Shown piece after piece: positions 1-7,194 of a stretch of 64,000 nucleotides of DNA. The DNA is from Candidatus Sulfopaludibacter sp. SbA3 (GTDB lineage: Bacteria; Acidobacteriota; Terriglobia; Bryobacterales; Bryobacteraceae). Position numbers and translations under genes: made by a program. The first letter of the stretch is position 1. Every line of letters starts with the position of its first letter. The DNA lies in NCBI GenBank assembly GCA_945890485.1, contig CAMDCN010000006.1:62001-126000 (forward strand), written 5' to 3'. Under the pieces are notes generated by a model that was given only the letters and a program-made list of their open reading frames with translations, was not told where the DNA came from and ran no database searches.

Positions 1-381
1 GGTATCGGAGCCGGAGTGGAAGGGACCGGGGAGGGTTTCGCGGAGCTCCTGGTAGTTGTAGATTTCGCCATTGAAGACCAGGGCATGGCCCGAGGCTGGA
101 TCGACCATCGGCTGGTGGCCGGCGGCGGAGAGATCGAGGATGGAGAGGCGGCGGAAGCCCATGGCGGCCACGGCAGGTTCGTCCGCGGTCGCGACGAAAG
201 GCAGATGGCCTAGCGCGGGGATGGTGTCCCGGCCGCGGAGGCGCGCGGCCGTAGCTGATAGAGCGAGGTAACCCTCGTCATCCGGTCCGCGGTGGCGCAA
301 GAGGTTGGTGGCTCGCTCGAGGCGGGCGTAGTCGGCGCGGCCGAGCGGGCAGGCGCTGCTGACAGTAACGAATCCACACAT
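1..381 (-). CDS. asnB: Asparagine synthetase (glutamine-hydrolysing), N-terminal part, cut by window edge
   Basis: The 127 codons inside the window read as a class II glutamine amidotransferase domain. The protein begins MCGFVTV, so the nucleophilic Cys2 is exposed after Met removal. The glutaminase motifs RHRGPDD, MGFRRLSILDLS and FNGEIYNYQELR follow in order. The family transfers glutamine-derived ammonia to an aspartate or another carboxylate; in polysaccharide operons such enzymes often amidate sugar acids. The start lies 4 nt after the flippase stop, so the two are co-transcribed. The synthetase half is beyond the left edge, so I cannot tell a housekeeping AsnB from an exopolysaccharide amidotransferase. 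Unlike the AsnB-like protein at 7380-9167, this one keeps Cys2. Confidence 0.9.
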   Translation of the reverse strand, partial: MCGFVTVSSACPLGRADYARLERATNLLRHRGPDDEGYLALSATAARLRGRDTIPALGHLPFVATADEPAVAAMGFRRLSILDLSAAGHQPMVDPASGHALVFNGEIYNYQELRETLPGPFHSGSDT

Positions 382-385
382 AAAT

Positions 386-1690
386 TTAGTAGGCCTTTCT
401 CCAAAGCTGAGGACGCCAGAACCAAACGAACCCAATGACGATGCTGCTGCCGAGCGCGGCGGAATGCCAACCGCGGTGAACCAGCTCGTAGACCCCAGCC
501 CCGATGACCCAGGAGGCGAGCAGGCGCATGGCCAGAGCCACGGGAATGCGCGCGAACCAGAGTTGCAGGAGCCACGGGAAGAGAACCACATTGGCCATGG
601 ACCAAGCGCCGGCGACGCCGAGCAGCGGCGTGGCGGCGGCATAGAGCGCCGTGAACGCCAGCTTCCAGCCGAAGACCGCGCGATGGCGATGGGCGGCCAG
701 CATAGCCGAAGAGATGATGCCCCAGCAGCAGGAGGATAGAAGGTAGCCGGGGAGGAAGAGAATGATGGTCCACGACGCTTCCCGCCAGACTTCGCCAAAC
801 AGAAGCGGGAGCCAGAGGGGGCTCCAGCCGGCGAAGAGCGCCAAGGGGAAGCCGGTGAGCAGGGTGAGCTGTTCGACGTGCGTGAGGGTAATGGGCAGGA
901 GGTCGGGATCGACTTGACGCTGGCGGCCATAAAGGGGGAGGCCGAGGCGAGGGATAGCCGCAGTCAAGAAGAGGGTTTGGCGATAGAGGCGGAAGGCCAG
1001 TTCGACAAAGGCGAGATGGACAGGCGTCGAGAAACGGGCGCCAATGACGGAGGCGACGGAGCCGGAGAGGACTCCGAGGAGGCTGTTCCCGATGGTGGCG
1101 AAAGCGAACCCGCGCACCCGTCGCCATGTGGCCTGTCGATATACCAAGCTGACGGGGCAGGGGCGGAGAAGGAACGCCAGCGCGCTTGGCAAGGCGCCTC
1201 GGAGGACCAGCGCGGCGGAGACGCCCAGACGGCTCTCTCCGGCCCACGCTCCGCCGACGGCGACCACAGTGAACAGGATCGTTTCAAAAAGCTCGACGAG
1301 CATGACGCGCTGGAAGGCGAGGTCGCGTTCGAGGAGGGCGACGGGCACGGCGCGCCAGCCGAGGAAGTAGACAGCGGCGGCGGAGGAGAGGCGCAAGTCG
1401 ATGTCACCCGGTGAGAGCGCGAAGAGCAGGAGCGCGAGGACCGCGGCAGTAGCGTGTTGTAGCGCGAAGAGGCTCTCGATGTCCGCCTCGCCGGGCTCCC
1501 GGACGAGCCAAGTGGCGAACCCTCGAGTGGCGAGTTCGGAGGAACTGACATACAGCAGGAGGGGAACGGCGAACTGCCCCCAATCCTCCGGGGTGAGGAG
1601 GCGGAGGAGAATGACTCCTCCGAGGAAGTTCACCAGCATGGCTCCGCCATAACGGATCGCCAACCAGAAGATGCCCGCGGAAGCGATCAT
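386..1690 (-). CDS. Oligosaccharide flippase (polysaccharide biosynthesis membrane protein)
   Basis: A 434-residue, strongly hydrophobic protein with about 12 predicted membrane segments. The N-terminus (IRYGGAMLVNFLGGVILLRL, then LTPEDWGQFAV) is typical of the Wzx/MATE-like flippases that move undecaprenyl-linked oligosaccharide across the inner membrane. I chose the ATG at 1690 because it overlaps the stop of the WecG-type gene in an ATGA and is followed at once by the first helix; the frame stays open further upstream (to 1804), but that part is basic, proline-rich and overlaps WecG. It sits between a glycosyltransferase and an asparagine synthetase in an exopolysaccharide operon, which supports glycan export. 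Confidence 0.8.
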   Translation of the reverse strand: MIASAGIFWLAIRYGGAMLVNFLGGVILLRLLTPEDWGQFAVPLLLYVSSSELATRGFATWLVREPGEADIESLFALQHATAAVLALLLFALSPGDIDLRLSSAAAVYFLGWRAVPVALLERDLAFQRVMLVELFETILFTVVAVGGAWAGESRLGVSAALVLRGALPSALAFLLRPCPVSLVYRQATWRRVRGFAFATIGNSLLGVLSGSVASVIGARFSTPVHLAFVELAFRLYRQTLFLTAAIPRLGLPLYGRQRQVDPDLLPITLTHVEQLTLLTGFPLALFAGWSPLWLPLLFGEVWREASWTIILFLPGYLLSSCCWGIISSAMLAAHRHRAVFGWKLAFTALYAAATPLLGVAGAWSMANVVLFPWLLQLWFARIPVALAMRLLASWVIGAGVYELVHRGWHSAALGSSIVIGFVWFWRPQLWRKAY

Positions 1691-2502
1691 GCGCGGCGGG
1701 CCCTGCGAAGCAGTTCGCGGCAAAGGAGCAAAAGGAAGGCGCTGTTGCTGGCGATGTATCGCCAGAGGAGCCGGCGGGGTTCCTGGATCAGCCGCCAGGA
1801 CCACTCGAGTCCCGCTCGTTGCATCCAGACGGGGGCACGGTCGACGTTGCCAGCCCAGACGTCCATAGCGCCCCCGACGCCGATACCGACGCGGCAGCCG
1901 GTGGCCGGGAGGTGTTCGGCCAGGAAGAGCTCCTGGCGCGGAGAGCCCAACCCGGCGATGAGGAGTTCCGCCCCGGAGGCGGCGATGGCCGCGCGAATGA
2001 ACATGGGGTCGGCGAAGTAGCCGTGGTGAGTGCCGGCGATCTGCAGTGTGGGGTTGTGCTTCTTCAACTCGGCGGCGCAGCGGGCGACCGTGGACTCGGT
2101 GCTGCCGAGGAGGAATACGCGGTGGCCTTGGGTGGCGCAGTGGGCGAGGAGGGCCCAGGTGAGATCGATTCCGGTGACGCGGCCGGGCAGGGGTTTGCCC
2201 AGGGCTCGCGCGGCAAGGACGACCGACTGGCCATCCGCGACGATGAGGTCGGCGGCGGCGTAGGCGTTCGCGAAGCTGGCGTCCTGACGGGCGCGGGTGA
2301 TGTGGTCGGCGTTCAGGGTGCAGACAAACGTCGGGAAGGGCCGGCGCAGGGCTCCGGCAAGGTAAGTAAGTGCCTCGTTCAGCGAGATGGCCGCCACAGG
2401 CAGGCCAAAGAGTTCAACTGCTGGAGCAAGTAGCCGTGCGGCCAGTGCCGCTTCCGATCGCGCCGGATTGGAAGTGGTGATAGATGGAACGGATACGCGC
2501 AC
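1687..2502 (-). CDS. WecG/TagA/CpsF-family glycosyltransferase
   Basis: A 271-residue protein that transfers a sugar, typically N-acetylmannosaminuronate or N-acetylmannosamine, to a lipid-linked acceptor at the inner membrane. Family blocks are clear: NADHI near residue 65, VADGQSVV, GSTESTV, GLGSPRQE, GVGGAMDVWAG, and the C-terminal P-x-WM...LEW...RL-x-x-EP-x-RLLWRY. The start is a GTG at 2502, which overlaps the end of the upstream glycosyltransferase by 89 bp. The first ~28 residues are not conserved-looking, so a downstream CTG start is possible and would shorten the overlap. The stop overlaps the flippase start (ATGA). Confidence 0.9.
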   Translation of the reverse strand: MRVSVPSITTSNPARSEAALAARLLAPAVELFGLPVAAISLNEALTYLAGALRRPFPTFVCTLNADHITRARQDASFANAYAAADLIVADGQSVVLAARALGKPLPGRVTGIDLTWALLAHCATQGHRVFLLGSTESTVARCAAELKKHNPTLQIAGTHHGYFADPMFIRAAIAASGAELLIAGLGSPRQELFLAEHLPATGCRVGIGVGGAMDVWAGNVDRAPVWMQRAGLEWSWRLIQEPRRLLWRYIASNSAFLLLLCRELLRRARRA

Positions 2503-3514
2503 CGTTCACCTCCCACGTAAAGTTTTCGAGAATGGTCTGGCGGGCGGCGGCGCCAAGTCGAGAGAGATCGGCCGAAGAGCAACGGCGGATCAGGGAGATG
2601 AGTTCGGGAAGATTGTGGGGGTCGAAAAGGAATCCGTTTTCGCCGGGGCGAATGAGATATCGGGTGCCGCCGCTGGCAGCGGCAAGGACGGGACGGCCGG
2701 CGGCCATGGCCTCGAGCGCCACCGTCGGAAGTCCCTCGTAGGCGGAAGGGAGCACGAAAAGCCCGCAGCGGGTGTAGGCCGCGGCGAGAGTTTCGTCGTC
2801 GACCTCGCCCAAGAAATGTACCCGGCTGGCGAGCCCGAGCGCTTTGGTCTGCACTTCGAGTGTCGCCCGGTGGCCTCCGTCAGGCCCGATCAACGTCAAG
2901 TCAAAGCCAGGCAGTTCGGCGAGGGCGGCGAGGAGGAAATCGACGCGCTTGACGGGATCGAGACGGCCGACGAAGAGCAGGGAGCGCGGGGAGCCGGGGA
3001 GAGGCGACGGCGCCGCTTCCGGCAGGCGGAGGGCGTTGGGGATGACGCGGAAGTTGCCGGCCGGTGCGCCGAGGAGAACGGCGTCGCGCTTGTCGTTGTC
3101 CGTGAGCGCGATGAGGGTATCGGCGAGGTGGAGGCCGAGCCAGCCGAGAGTGGAGTCGAACAGTCCCTTCTTCAGAGCCGACGACCAGGAGTGGGCGGGG
3201 TAGTAGCAGTGCGCCGTAAAGACGGACGGAATCCGAAGCTGGCGGGCGGCGAGCAGGCTGCAGGCCGCGAACGGACGACGGGCGCCGTGGGCGTGGACAA
3301 CGTCCGGCGCAAAGCGGCGGAGGGCACGCGGGAGGGCGAACGACGAGAAGAGCCGCTCAACAGGAACATCGTTCCAAACGTCCGGCCCGGGGGTGCGGGT
3401 GAAGATGCGGACGTCGTCGCCGTGGGCGCGGAGTTCGCGGGCAAGGTTGCCGACGTGCTGTTCGAGGCCCCCGCGCAGGGGGAAGAAACTACTGGTTACC
3501 AGGGCGATCCGCAT
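2414..3514 (-). CDS. GT4-family (GT-B fold) glycosyltransferase
   Basis: A 366-residue retaining glycosyltransferase. The N-terminal acceptor domain starts MRIALVTSSFFPLRGGLEQH and contains DVVHAHGARRPFA. The C-terminal nucleotide-sugar domain has LLFVGRLDPVKRVDFLL and the donor-binding EGLPTVALEAMAAGRPVLA motif (the E-x7-E pattern). The frame stays open upstream (to 3667), but that part is a low-complexity Ser/Pro shadow; the ATG at 3514 gives the canonical start and overlaps the upstream membrane gene by 26 bp. It probably adds a sugar to the repeat unit made by this operon. Donor and linkage cannot be read from sequence. Confidence 0.9.
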   Translation of the reverse strand: MRIALVTSSFFPLRGGLEQHVGNLARELRAHGDDVRIFTRTPGPDVWNDVPVERLFSSFALPRALRRFAPDVVHAHGARRPFAACSLLAARQLRIPSVFTAHCYYPAHSWSSALKKGLFDSTLGWLGLHLADTLIALTDNDKRDAVLLGAPAGNFRVIPNALRLPEAAPSPLPGSPRSLLFVGRLDPVKRVDFLLAALAELPGFDLTLIGPDGGHRATLEVQTKALGLASRVHFLGEVDDETLAAAYTRCGLFVLPSAYEGLPTVALEAMAAGRPVLAAASGGTRYLIRPGENGFLFDPHNLPELISLIRRCSSADLSRLGAAARQTILENFTWEVNGARIRSIYHHFQSGAIGSGTGRTATCSSS

Positions 3515-4850
3515 GGGGCTCCTGCGTGGGAATGGCGATGGTGCGCATAGCGAGGCCGGCGAAGAGAAAGAGCGGGGCGGTGCCGGTGAAGCCGAAGATG
3601 CTTTCCGAGAACATGGCCCCGCAGCAGCGTCCGAAGAGGGCGGCGGCGACGGCGGCGGCGAAGACATTCTGGAGGGAGATCGCTCCGCGAGTAAGAGTAA
3701 CTACCGTGCTGCCGAGGAAGCCGAGGAACAGGAGTACGGATAGCAAGCCTGCCTGGCCCATTAAGGCCATGTAGCTGTTTTCCCCCACTCCTTCGGCGAC
3801 AACCCCTTCGCCATTCGCGAAGCCTCCCGCTTTTCCGATGCCGCGTCCCAGCCAGTATTGGTCCAAGTTCTCTACAGCCTCCTGCATGAACTGTGTGCGC
3901 ACGGAGGCGGAACTCTCTTCACCAGTTACAGTATTTGTTAATAACTCCGAGCCAAGAGTACTTAGTACTAGGCCTCCGAAGAGCAGCCACAAAGCGATGG
4001 AACCGACTCGGGCATGGTGATCCCGGCGGATCCACGCGAGGAGCCCCAGGGCGAGCAGGGTGGCGAAGATGGACTCACGATGGACCGAGAGCGCGAGTGC
4101 GCCCATGAAGAGGGTAAGCAGGGGAATCCACTTGCGCCGTCCGGAGGCGACCAGGGCGGCGACGTAGACGACAGGAACCACGCTGGCTTGCCCGAGGGAG
4201 TGGGGATCGCCATAGAAGGAGACCATGCGGCGCATGCCATGCATGATGTGGTTGGCCCAGAGCCCGAGATGGTTGGCATTCTGATCGGGCTGGAGGCCCT
4301 TGACGTCGACGAGGAAGCCGCCGATCTGTACGACAAGACTCCAGAACTCGAGGGGGAGGAAGAAGAGTTCAAAGAAGCCGAAGGTGCAGACGAGAGCATG
4401 GGTGATGAGGTAGAGGCGGAGGAGAGATGGGGTGGCGTCGGTTTGCAGCAGGCGGCCGGCGAAGTAAGCCAACGGAGGGGTGACCAGATTGCGGAAGGCC
4501 CCCAGTTGCGTCTCGAAGGTAATCTGCGTTTCGCCGTCGCCGAGGCCGAGGGCGAAGTAGATCGTGAGGAGGACGGTGTACGAGCAGAGGAGGAGATCGG
4601 CGAGTTGCCAGTCGCCGAGGCGGGTGCGCTGGCGGAGAGCGTTGCCGGCCAGGCTCATGCCGAGGAGTCCGTCTTTGACCGCGATGAGGCCGCGGACGGT
4701 CTCCGCGCCGAAGGCGAATTGAGCGTAGAGGAGAGGTGGGACGAAGTTAGAGAAGGGCAACCAGACGAGGAGGATTGCGGCTTGCCGGGCCGGATGGAAG
4801 AGTCCGCCGGCAGTGATGGCGGCCGCGAGGAGGGCAAAGAGTGGACTCAT
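3489..4850 (-). CDS. O-antigen ligase/polymerase-like membrane protein
   Basis: A 453-residue polytopic protein with about 10-12 hydrophobic segments and a large hydrophilic loop around residues 290-350 (ending near GRGIGKAGGFANGEG and GVGENSYMALMGQAGLL). This layout is typical of the O-antigen ligase/Wzy superfamily, whose long periplasmic loop holds the catalytic residues. The E-N-S-Y-M-A-L-M-G-Q-x-G motif resembles the conserved H/N-S-x-Y-L-x-L-L-x-x-x-G block of that family. It overlaps the sulfotransferase stop by ATGA. A polymerase for the exopolysaccharide is the simplest reading; ligation of a glycan to another carrier is possible. Confidence 0.75.
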   Translation of the reverse strand: MSPLFALLAAAITAGGLFHPARQAAILLVWLPFSNFVPPLLYAQFAFGAETVRGLIAVKDGLLGMSLAGNALRQRTRLGDWQLADLLLCSYTVLLTIYFALGLGDGETQITFETQLGAFRNLVTPPLAYFAGRLLQTDATPSLLRLYLITHALVCTFGFFELFFLPLEFWSLVVQIGGFLVDVKGLQPDQNANHLGLWANHIMHGMRRMVSFYGDPHSLGQASVVPVVYVAALVASGRRKWIPLLTLFMGALALSVHRESIFATLLALGLLAWIRRDHHARVGSIALWLLFGGLVLSTLGSELLTNTVTGEESSASVRTQFMQEAVENLDQYWLGRGIGKAGGFANGEGVVAEGVGENSYMALMGQAGLLSVLLFLGFLGSTVVTLTRGAISLQNVFAAAVAAALFGRCCGAMFSESIFGFTGTAPLFLFAGLAMRTIAIPTQEPHADRPGNQ

Positions 4851-5671
4851 TGGCTATAGCCGAAGCGGGCGATTGTTGCTGCGTGGTGGTGGGCGATGGC
4901 GTCGGCTTGTTCCGGGGTGAGGACGTCCCGCCAACCGCCGGCGCGGCCTTCACGGAAGAACTTCTGCGCGGCGGGCGGCCGTTCGCAGAAGCCGGAGGCG
5001 TCTTCCTGGGCGCGGAGATTCTTGAAAGAGCAGGCTTCGATGGCGGCGTGGAGGCGGGCTTTGTCGATCGAGTAGCCGCAAGCTTGGAGGAGCGTGGTGA
5101 ACGTGGAGCAGGGGTTCGCGAGCAGGTCCTCGTAACGAGTGATGTGAACCGGAATGGCGGTCTGATCCAGCCATGAAGCGGCGTGGGTGGACCAGGAGCC
5201 GTAGAACTGGGCAAGTTGGGGCTTGCGTTCGTGGATGGAGCGGGAGGCTATGCAGTTGGCGTTCTGGATGAGGGCGATGGTGTTGGCTATGGACTTGCCA
5301 CGATGCGCCGCATAAGAGACGGCCACGTCCCAGGGGTTGCGAACGATGTAGATGGCGAGGCTGGAGTTGGCGGGAGTGTGGAGGCGGGGGTCGTACTGGT
5401 CGTGAACTTTGAAGAAGTGGCCCGGCTGATGTTGGGCCACGGTGTCGTACCAGGCAGACCGGAGGGTTGGGATTTCATCGGGCAGGAGGAGGTCGCTATT
5501 GCAACCGAGGGCTTGGTCGAACAGGGGCCGGGAGGCGGCGATCGGGATGGCGTGAATGTCGTTGAGGGCGACAGGCTCTCCGGTGGGTGCGAGGTAGTTG
5601 AGGAGGAGAGCGCGGACCCAGGTATTGCCCGATTTGGGGTAGGAGGCGATCCAGGTGATTCGGCGTTTCAT
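4847..5671 (-). CDS. PAPS-dependent sulfotransferase
   Basis: A 274-residue soluble protein. The 5'-phosphosulfate-binding loop is at the N-terminus (ASYPKSGNTWVRALLLNYL, residues ~9-27) and the 3'-phosphate-binding motif follows at IVRNPWDVAVSYAAH (~109-123). A later block (RYEDLLANP) and the FKNLRAQED and FFREGRAGGWRDVLT segments match cytosolic-type sulfotransferases, whose C-terminal R-K/R-G loop closes on PAPS. It overlaps the kinase upstream and the membrane protein downstream by ATGA, so all three are translationally coupled. The acceptor may be the exopolysaccharide or, given the location, a modified peptide; sequence does not decide. Confidence 0.88.
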   Translation of the reverse strand: MKRRITWIASYPKSGNTWVRALLLNYLAPTGEPVALNDIHAIPIAASRPLFDQALGCNSDLLLPDEIPTLRSAWYDTVAQHQPGHFFKVHDQYDPRLHTPANSSLAIYIVRNPWDVAVSYAAHRGKSIANTIALIQNANCIASRSIHERKPQLAQFYGSWSTHAASWLDQTAIPVHITRYEDLLANPCSTFTTLLQACGYSIDKARLHAAIEACSFKNLRAQEDASGFCERPPAAQKFFREGRAGGWRDVLTPEQADAIAHHHAATIARFGYSQ

Positions 5672-6558
5672 GGGAGTTGGCCGAGGACGGCGTCGGCGAG
5701 TTGGCCGACGGGGAAGGGGCTTTGCGGACGAGAGATGCGCAGGACGCGCGCTTGTTGCGCTAAGGGGGCCAAGTGAGGCGGGGAAGCACCTACGCCCCGG
5801 AAGGCTGGAACCAGGTTTGCGCGATAGACCTGCTCGGCGAGGGCGGCGAGCTTGGCAAAGCCGGTGACCGGGGTGATGGAGAGTTCGCCGGGGGCGTCAG
5901 GGGTAAGGAGGATGACGGCGCGGACGGGCAGCGGCGTGAGGTGTGCATCGGCCACGGGTACTTCAAACTTGGGGAGGTTGGGGCGGACGGCGAGAAGGGT
6001 GTCGGTGGCGATGGAGAGCTGGGCGGCGGCGTCGGCCCAAAGCTTGAGCCGCGGATAGCCGGGGTAGACCGCGATAGCGCCGGAATCGACGGGGCCGAGG
6101 GCGCAGATGTCGTCGGCGATGACCGGCATTCCGCGACGGCGCAGTTCGGCGCAGAGGGTGGACTTCCCCGCGCCCGAGGGGCCGGCAACGAGGATGGCGC
6201 CGGAAGGCGTAGCGACGGCGCTGGCGTGGAGAACAAGGGCGCCACGTTGATGGAGGAGCGCGCCGAACACGGAACCGAACAGGAAGAGGCGGATGGATTC
6301 TGGATCGGCGTTGGCAGCCGGTTCGATGGTGATCTGCCGGCCGCTATTGACGAAGTAGCGGCCGACAGAGTCGAGGTGGAAGAGGTAGCCCTGTGGTCCC
6401 GCCTGGTAGCAGAGTCCGGACTGGCGGACGTCGTCGAGTTGATCGGGAGTGGGCCCAACCAGGACCTGGACATCGCTTTCGCCGGCGGCAGGGGCGGAGG
6501 GGAGAGCACCGAGGTCGAGGGCGGAGCGAATCTGAAATCCAAAGGCTTGATAGAACAT
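5668..6558 (-). CDS. HPr-kinase-like ATP-binding protein, putative peptide C-terminal serine kinase
   Basis: A 296-residue protein of the HprK-related family. Residues ~105-114 read RGALVLHASA, then a Walker A loop GPSGAGKST (126-134), VIADDIC (147-152, the acidic pair that in HprK coordinates Mg and activates the acceptor), and YPGYPRLKLW downstream. The N-terminal ~95 residues are a non-HPr domain. No HPr-type PTS context is present. In paeninodin-type lasso clusters, enzymes of this family phosphorylate the C-terminal serine of the precursor peptide. Here the gene starts 8 nt after peptide D, and all four peptides in the operon end in serine. The assignment as peptide kinase is inference from that match; the family membership is clear. 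Confidence 0.8.
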   Translation of the reverse strand: MFYQAFGFQIRSALDLGALPSAPAAGESDVQVLVGPTPDQLDDVRQSGLCYQAGPQGYLFHLDSVGRYFVNSGRQITIEPAANADPESIRLFLFGSVFGALLHQRGALVLHASAVATPSGAILVAGPSGAGKSTLCAELRRRGMPVIADDICALGPVDSGAIAVYPGYPRLKLWADAAAQLSIATDTLLAVRPNLPKFEVPVADAHLTPLPVRAVILLTPDAPGELSITPVTGFAKLAALAEQVYRANLVPAFRGVGASPPHLAPLAQQARVLRISRPQSPFPVGQLADAVLGQLP

Positions 6559-6566
6559 GGGCTGGC

Positions 6567-6728
6567 CTAGGAGACGAAACTCGCTCCATCGAAGACGCCA
6601 GCCTGGCTGGCGACCGCTGTTTCAGCGACCGGGAGTTTCTGGAGTTCGGGCGGGGGCGAGTCTAACCGCGTGACCTTGGTAGTGGCGAGGAGTTCTGGTG
6701 TCTGGCTCTGTTTTTCGGGATTGGTCAT
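6567..6728 (-). CDS. Putative RiPP (lasso-like) precursor peptide D
   Basis: A 53-residue peptide starting at ATG 6728. It shares the block PPELQKLPVAETA (residues 27-39) with three other peptides just upstream. Downstream of the conserved Thr the predicted core is V-A-S-Q-A-G-V-F-D-G-A-S-F-V-S, with Asp at core position 9 and a C-terminal Ser. It lacks the Trp that precedes PPEL in the other three. The stop is 8 nt from the kinase gene start. A weak Shine-Dalgarno (CAAGAA) precedes the ATG. The repeated motif within one operon is strong evidence that the ORF is real; lasso identity is inference. Confidence 0.8.
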   Translation of the reverse strand: MTNPEKQSQTPELLATTKVTRLDSPPPELQKLPVAETAVASQAGVFDGASFVS

Positions 6729-6781
6729 AACGATTCTTGTTGGGTTCGCGGGACAGGGGGCCGGCCGGCTGCCGCCGGGGA

Positions 6782-6934
6782 TTAGGAGAAAAAGATGCCG
6801 TCGTCGCCGTTCTGGCTTCCCGTGCTCGCGGTTTCGGCGACGGGTAGCTTTTGCAGTTCGGGCGGCGCCCAAGGTTCCAGATCCGATCCGGGCTGAGTCT
6901 GCATTTCTTCTGAAAGTGTGTCGGGTCGGTTCAC
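6782..6934 (-). CDS. Putative RiPP (lasso-like) precursor peptide C
   Basis: A 50-residue peptide using GTG at 6934. The ribosome-binding site AAGGA sits 10 nt upstream and overlaps the stop codon of peptide B (TCC-TAA-GGA), so B and C are translationally coupled. Residues 22-36 read WAPPELQKLPVAETA. If the Thr is at position -2 as in lasso leaders, the core is S-T-G-S-Q-N-G-D-D-G-I-F-F-S: a Ser1, Asp at 8 and 9, and a C-terminal Ser, which meets known lasso ring rules. An internal ATG at codon 11 is a possible alternative start but has no better ribosome-binding site. Confidence 0.8.
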   Translation of the reverse strand: MNRPDTLSEEMQTQPGSDLEPWAPPELQKLPVAETASTGSQNGDDGIFFS

Positions 6935-6947
6935 GAATGGTTGGTCC

Positions 6948-7124
6948 TTAGGAGCCGGTAAGGCCGTCAGGATTGACTCCTGGCCCTCCCGCCGCAGTTT
7001 CAGCGACCGGGAGTTTTCTCAATTCGGGGGAATTCCAGTTTTCTTTCTGAGCTTCTGGTGTGGCTAGGGATTCGGCCTCGGGAGACGGGTCCGGCTGGCA
7101 ATTAGTCAGGTTTGAGTTCGACAT
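6948..7124 (-). CDS. Putative RiPP (lasso-like) precursor peptide B
   Basis: A 58-residue peptide starting at ATG 7124 behind an AAGGGA ribosome-binding site. Residues 30-44 read WNSPELRKLPVAETA, the family motif. The predicted core is A-G-G-P-G-V-N-P-D-G-L-T-G-S: Ala1, Asp9, C-terminal Ser14. Paeninodin, as I recall it, also has Ala1, an Asp9 ring and a phosphorylated C-terminal Ser. It is the most canonical of the four. It is separated from peptide A by a 70-nt spacer that contains a hairpin and from peptide C by 13 nt. Confidence 0.8.
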   Translation of the reverse strand: MSNSNLTNCQPDPSPEAESLATPEAQKENWNSPELRKLPVAETAAGGPGVNPDGLTGS

Positions 7125-7160
7125 AAGTTCCCTTGGGATGGTGAATTGGGGGAAGGTTTG

Positions 7161-7181
7161 GGCGTCGGCTCCGCCGGCGCC
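7161..7181 (-). other. Hairpin between precursor peptides A and B
   Basis: On the minus-strand RNA, arms of 9 nt (GGCGCCGGC and GCCGACGCC) pair around a GGA loop with one mismatch. No U-tract follows, so it is not a simple terminator. A smaller hairpin (CCGGC/GCCGG, loop GGCA) lies at 6765-6778 in the spacer between peptides C and D. Hairpins between precursor and downstream genes often set stoichiometry by attenuation or RNA processing; that role here is only a possibility. Confidence 0.35.
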
Positions 7182-7194
7182 ATTGGCCCGCTGT

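Noticed and set aside
210-1247. 345-codon minus-strand frame across the flippase gene
   Set aside because: Basic, Pro/Ser-rich and in a different frame from the clear flippase; no homology pattern.
5668-6558. Genuine HPr kinase/phosphorylase of the PTS
   Set aside because: No HPr or PTS genes nearby, the N-terminal domain is different, and the context is peptide and glycan biosynthesis.
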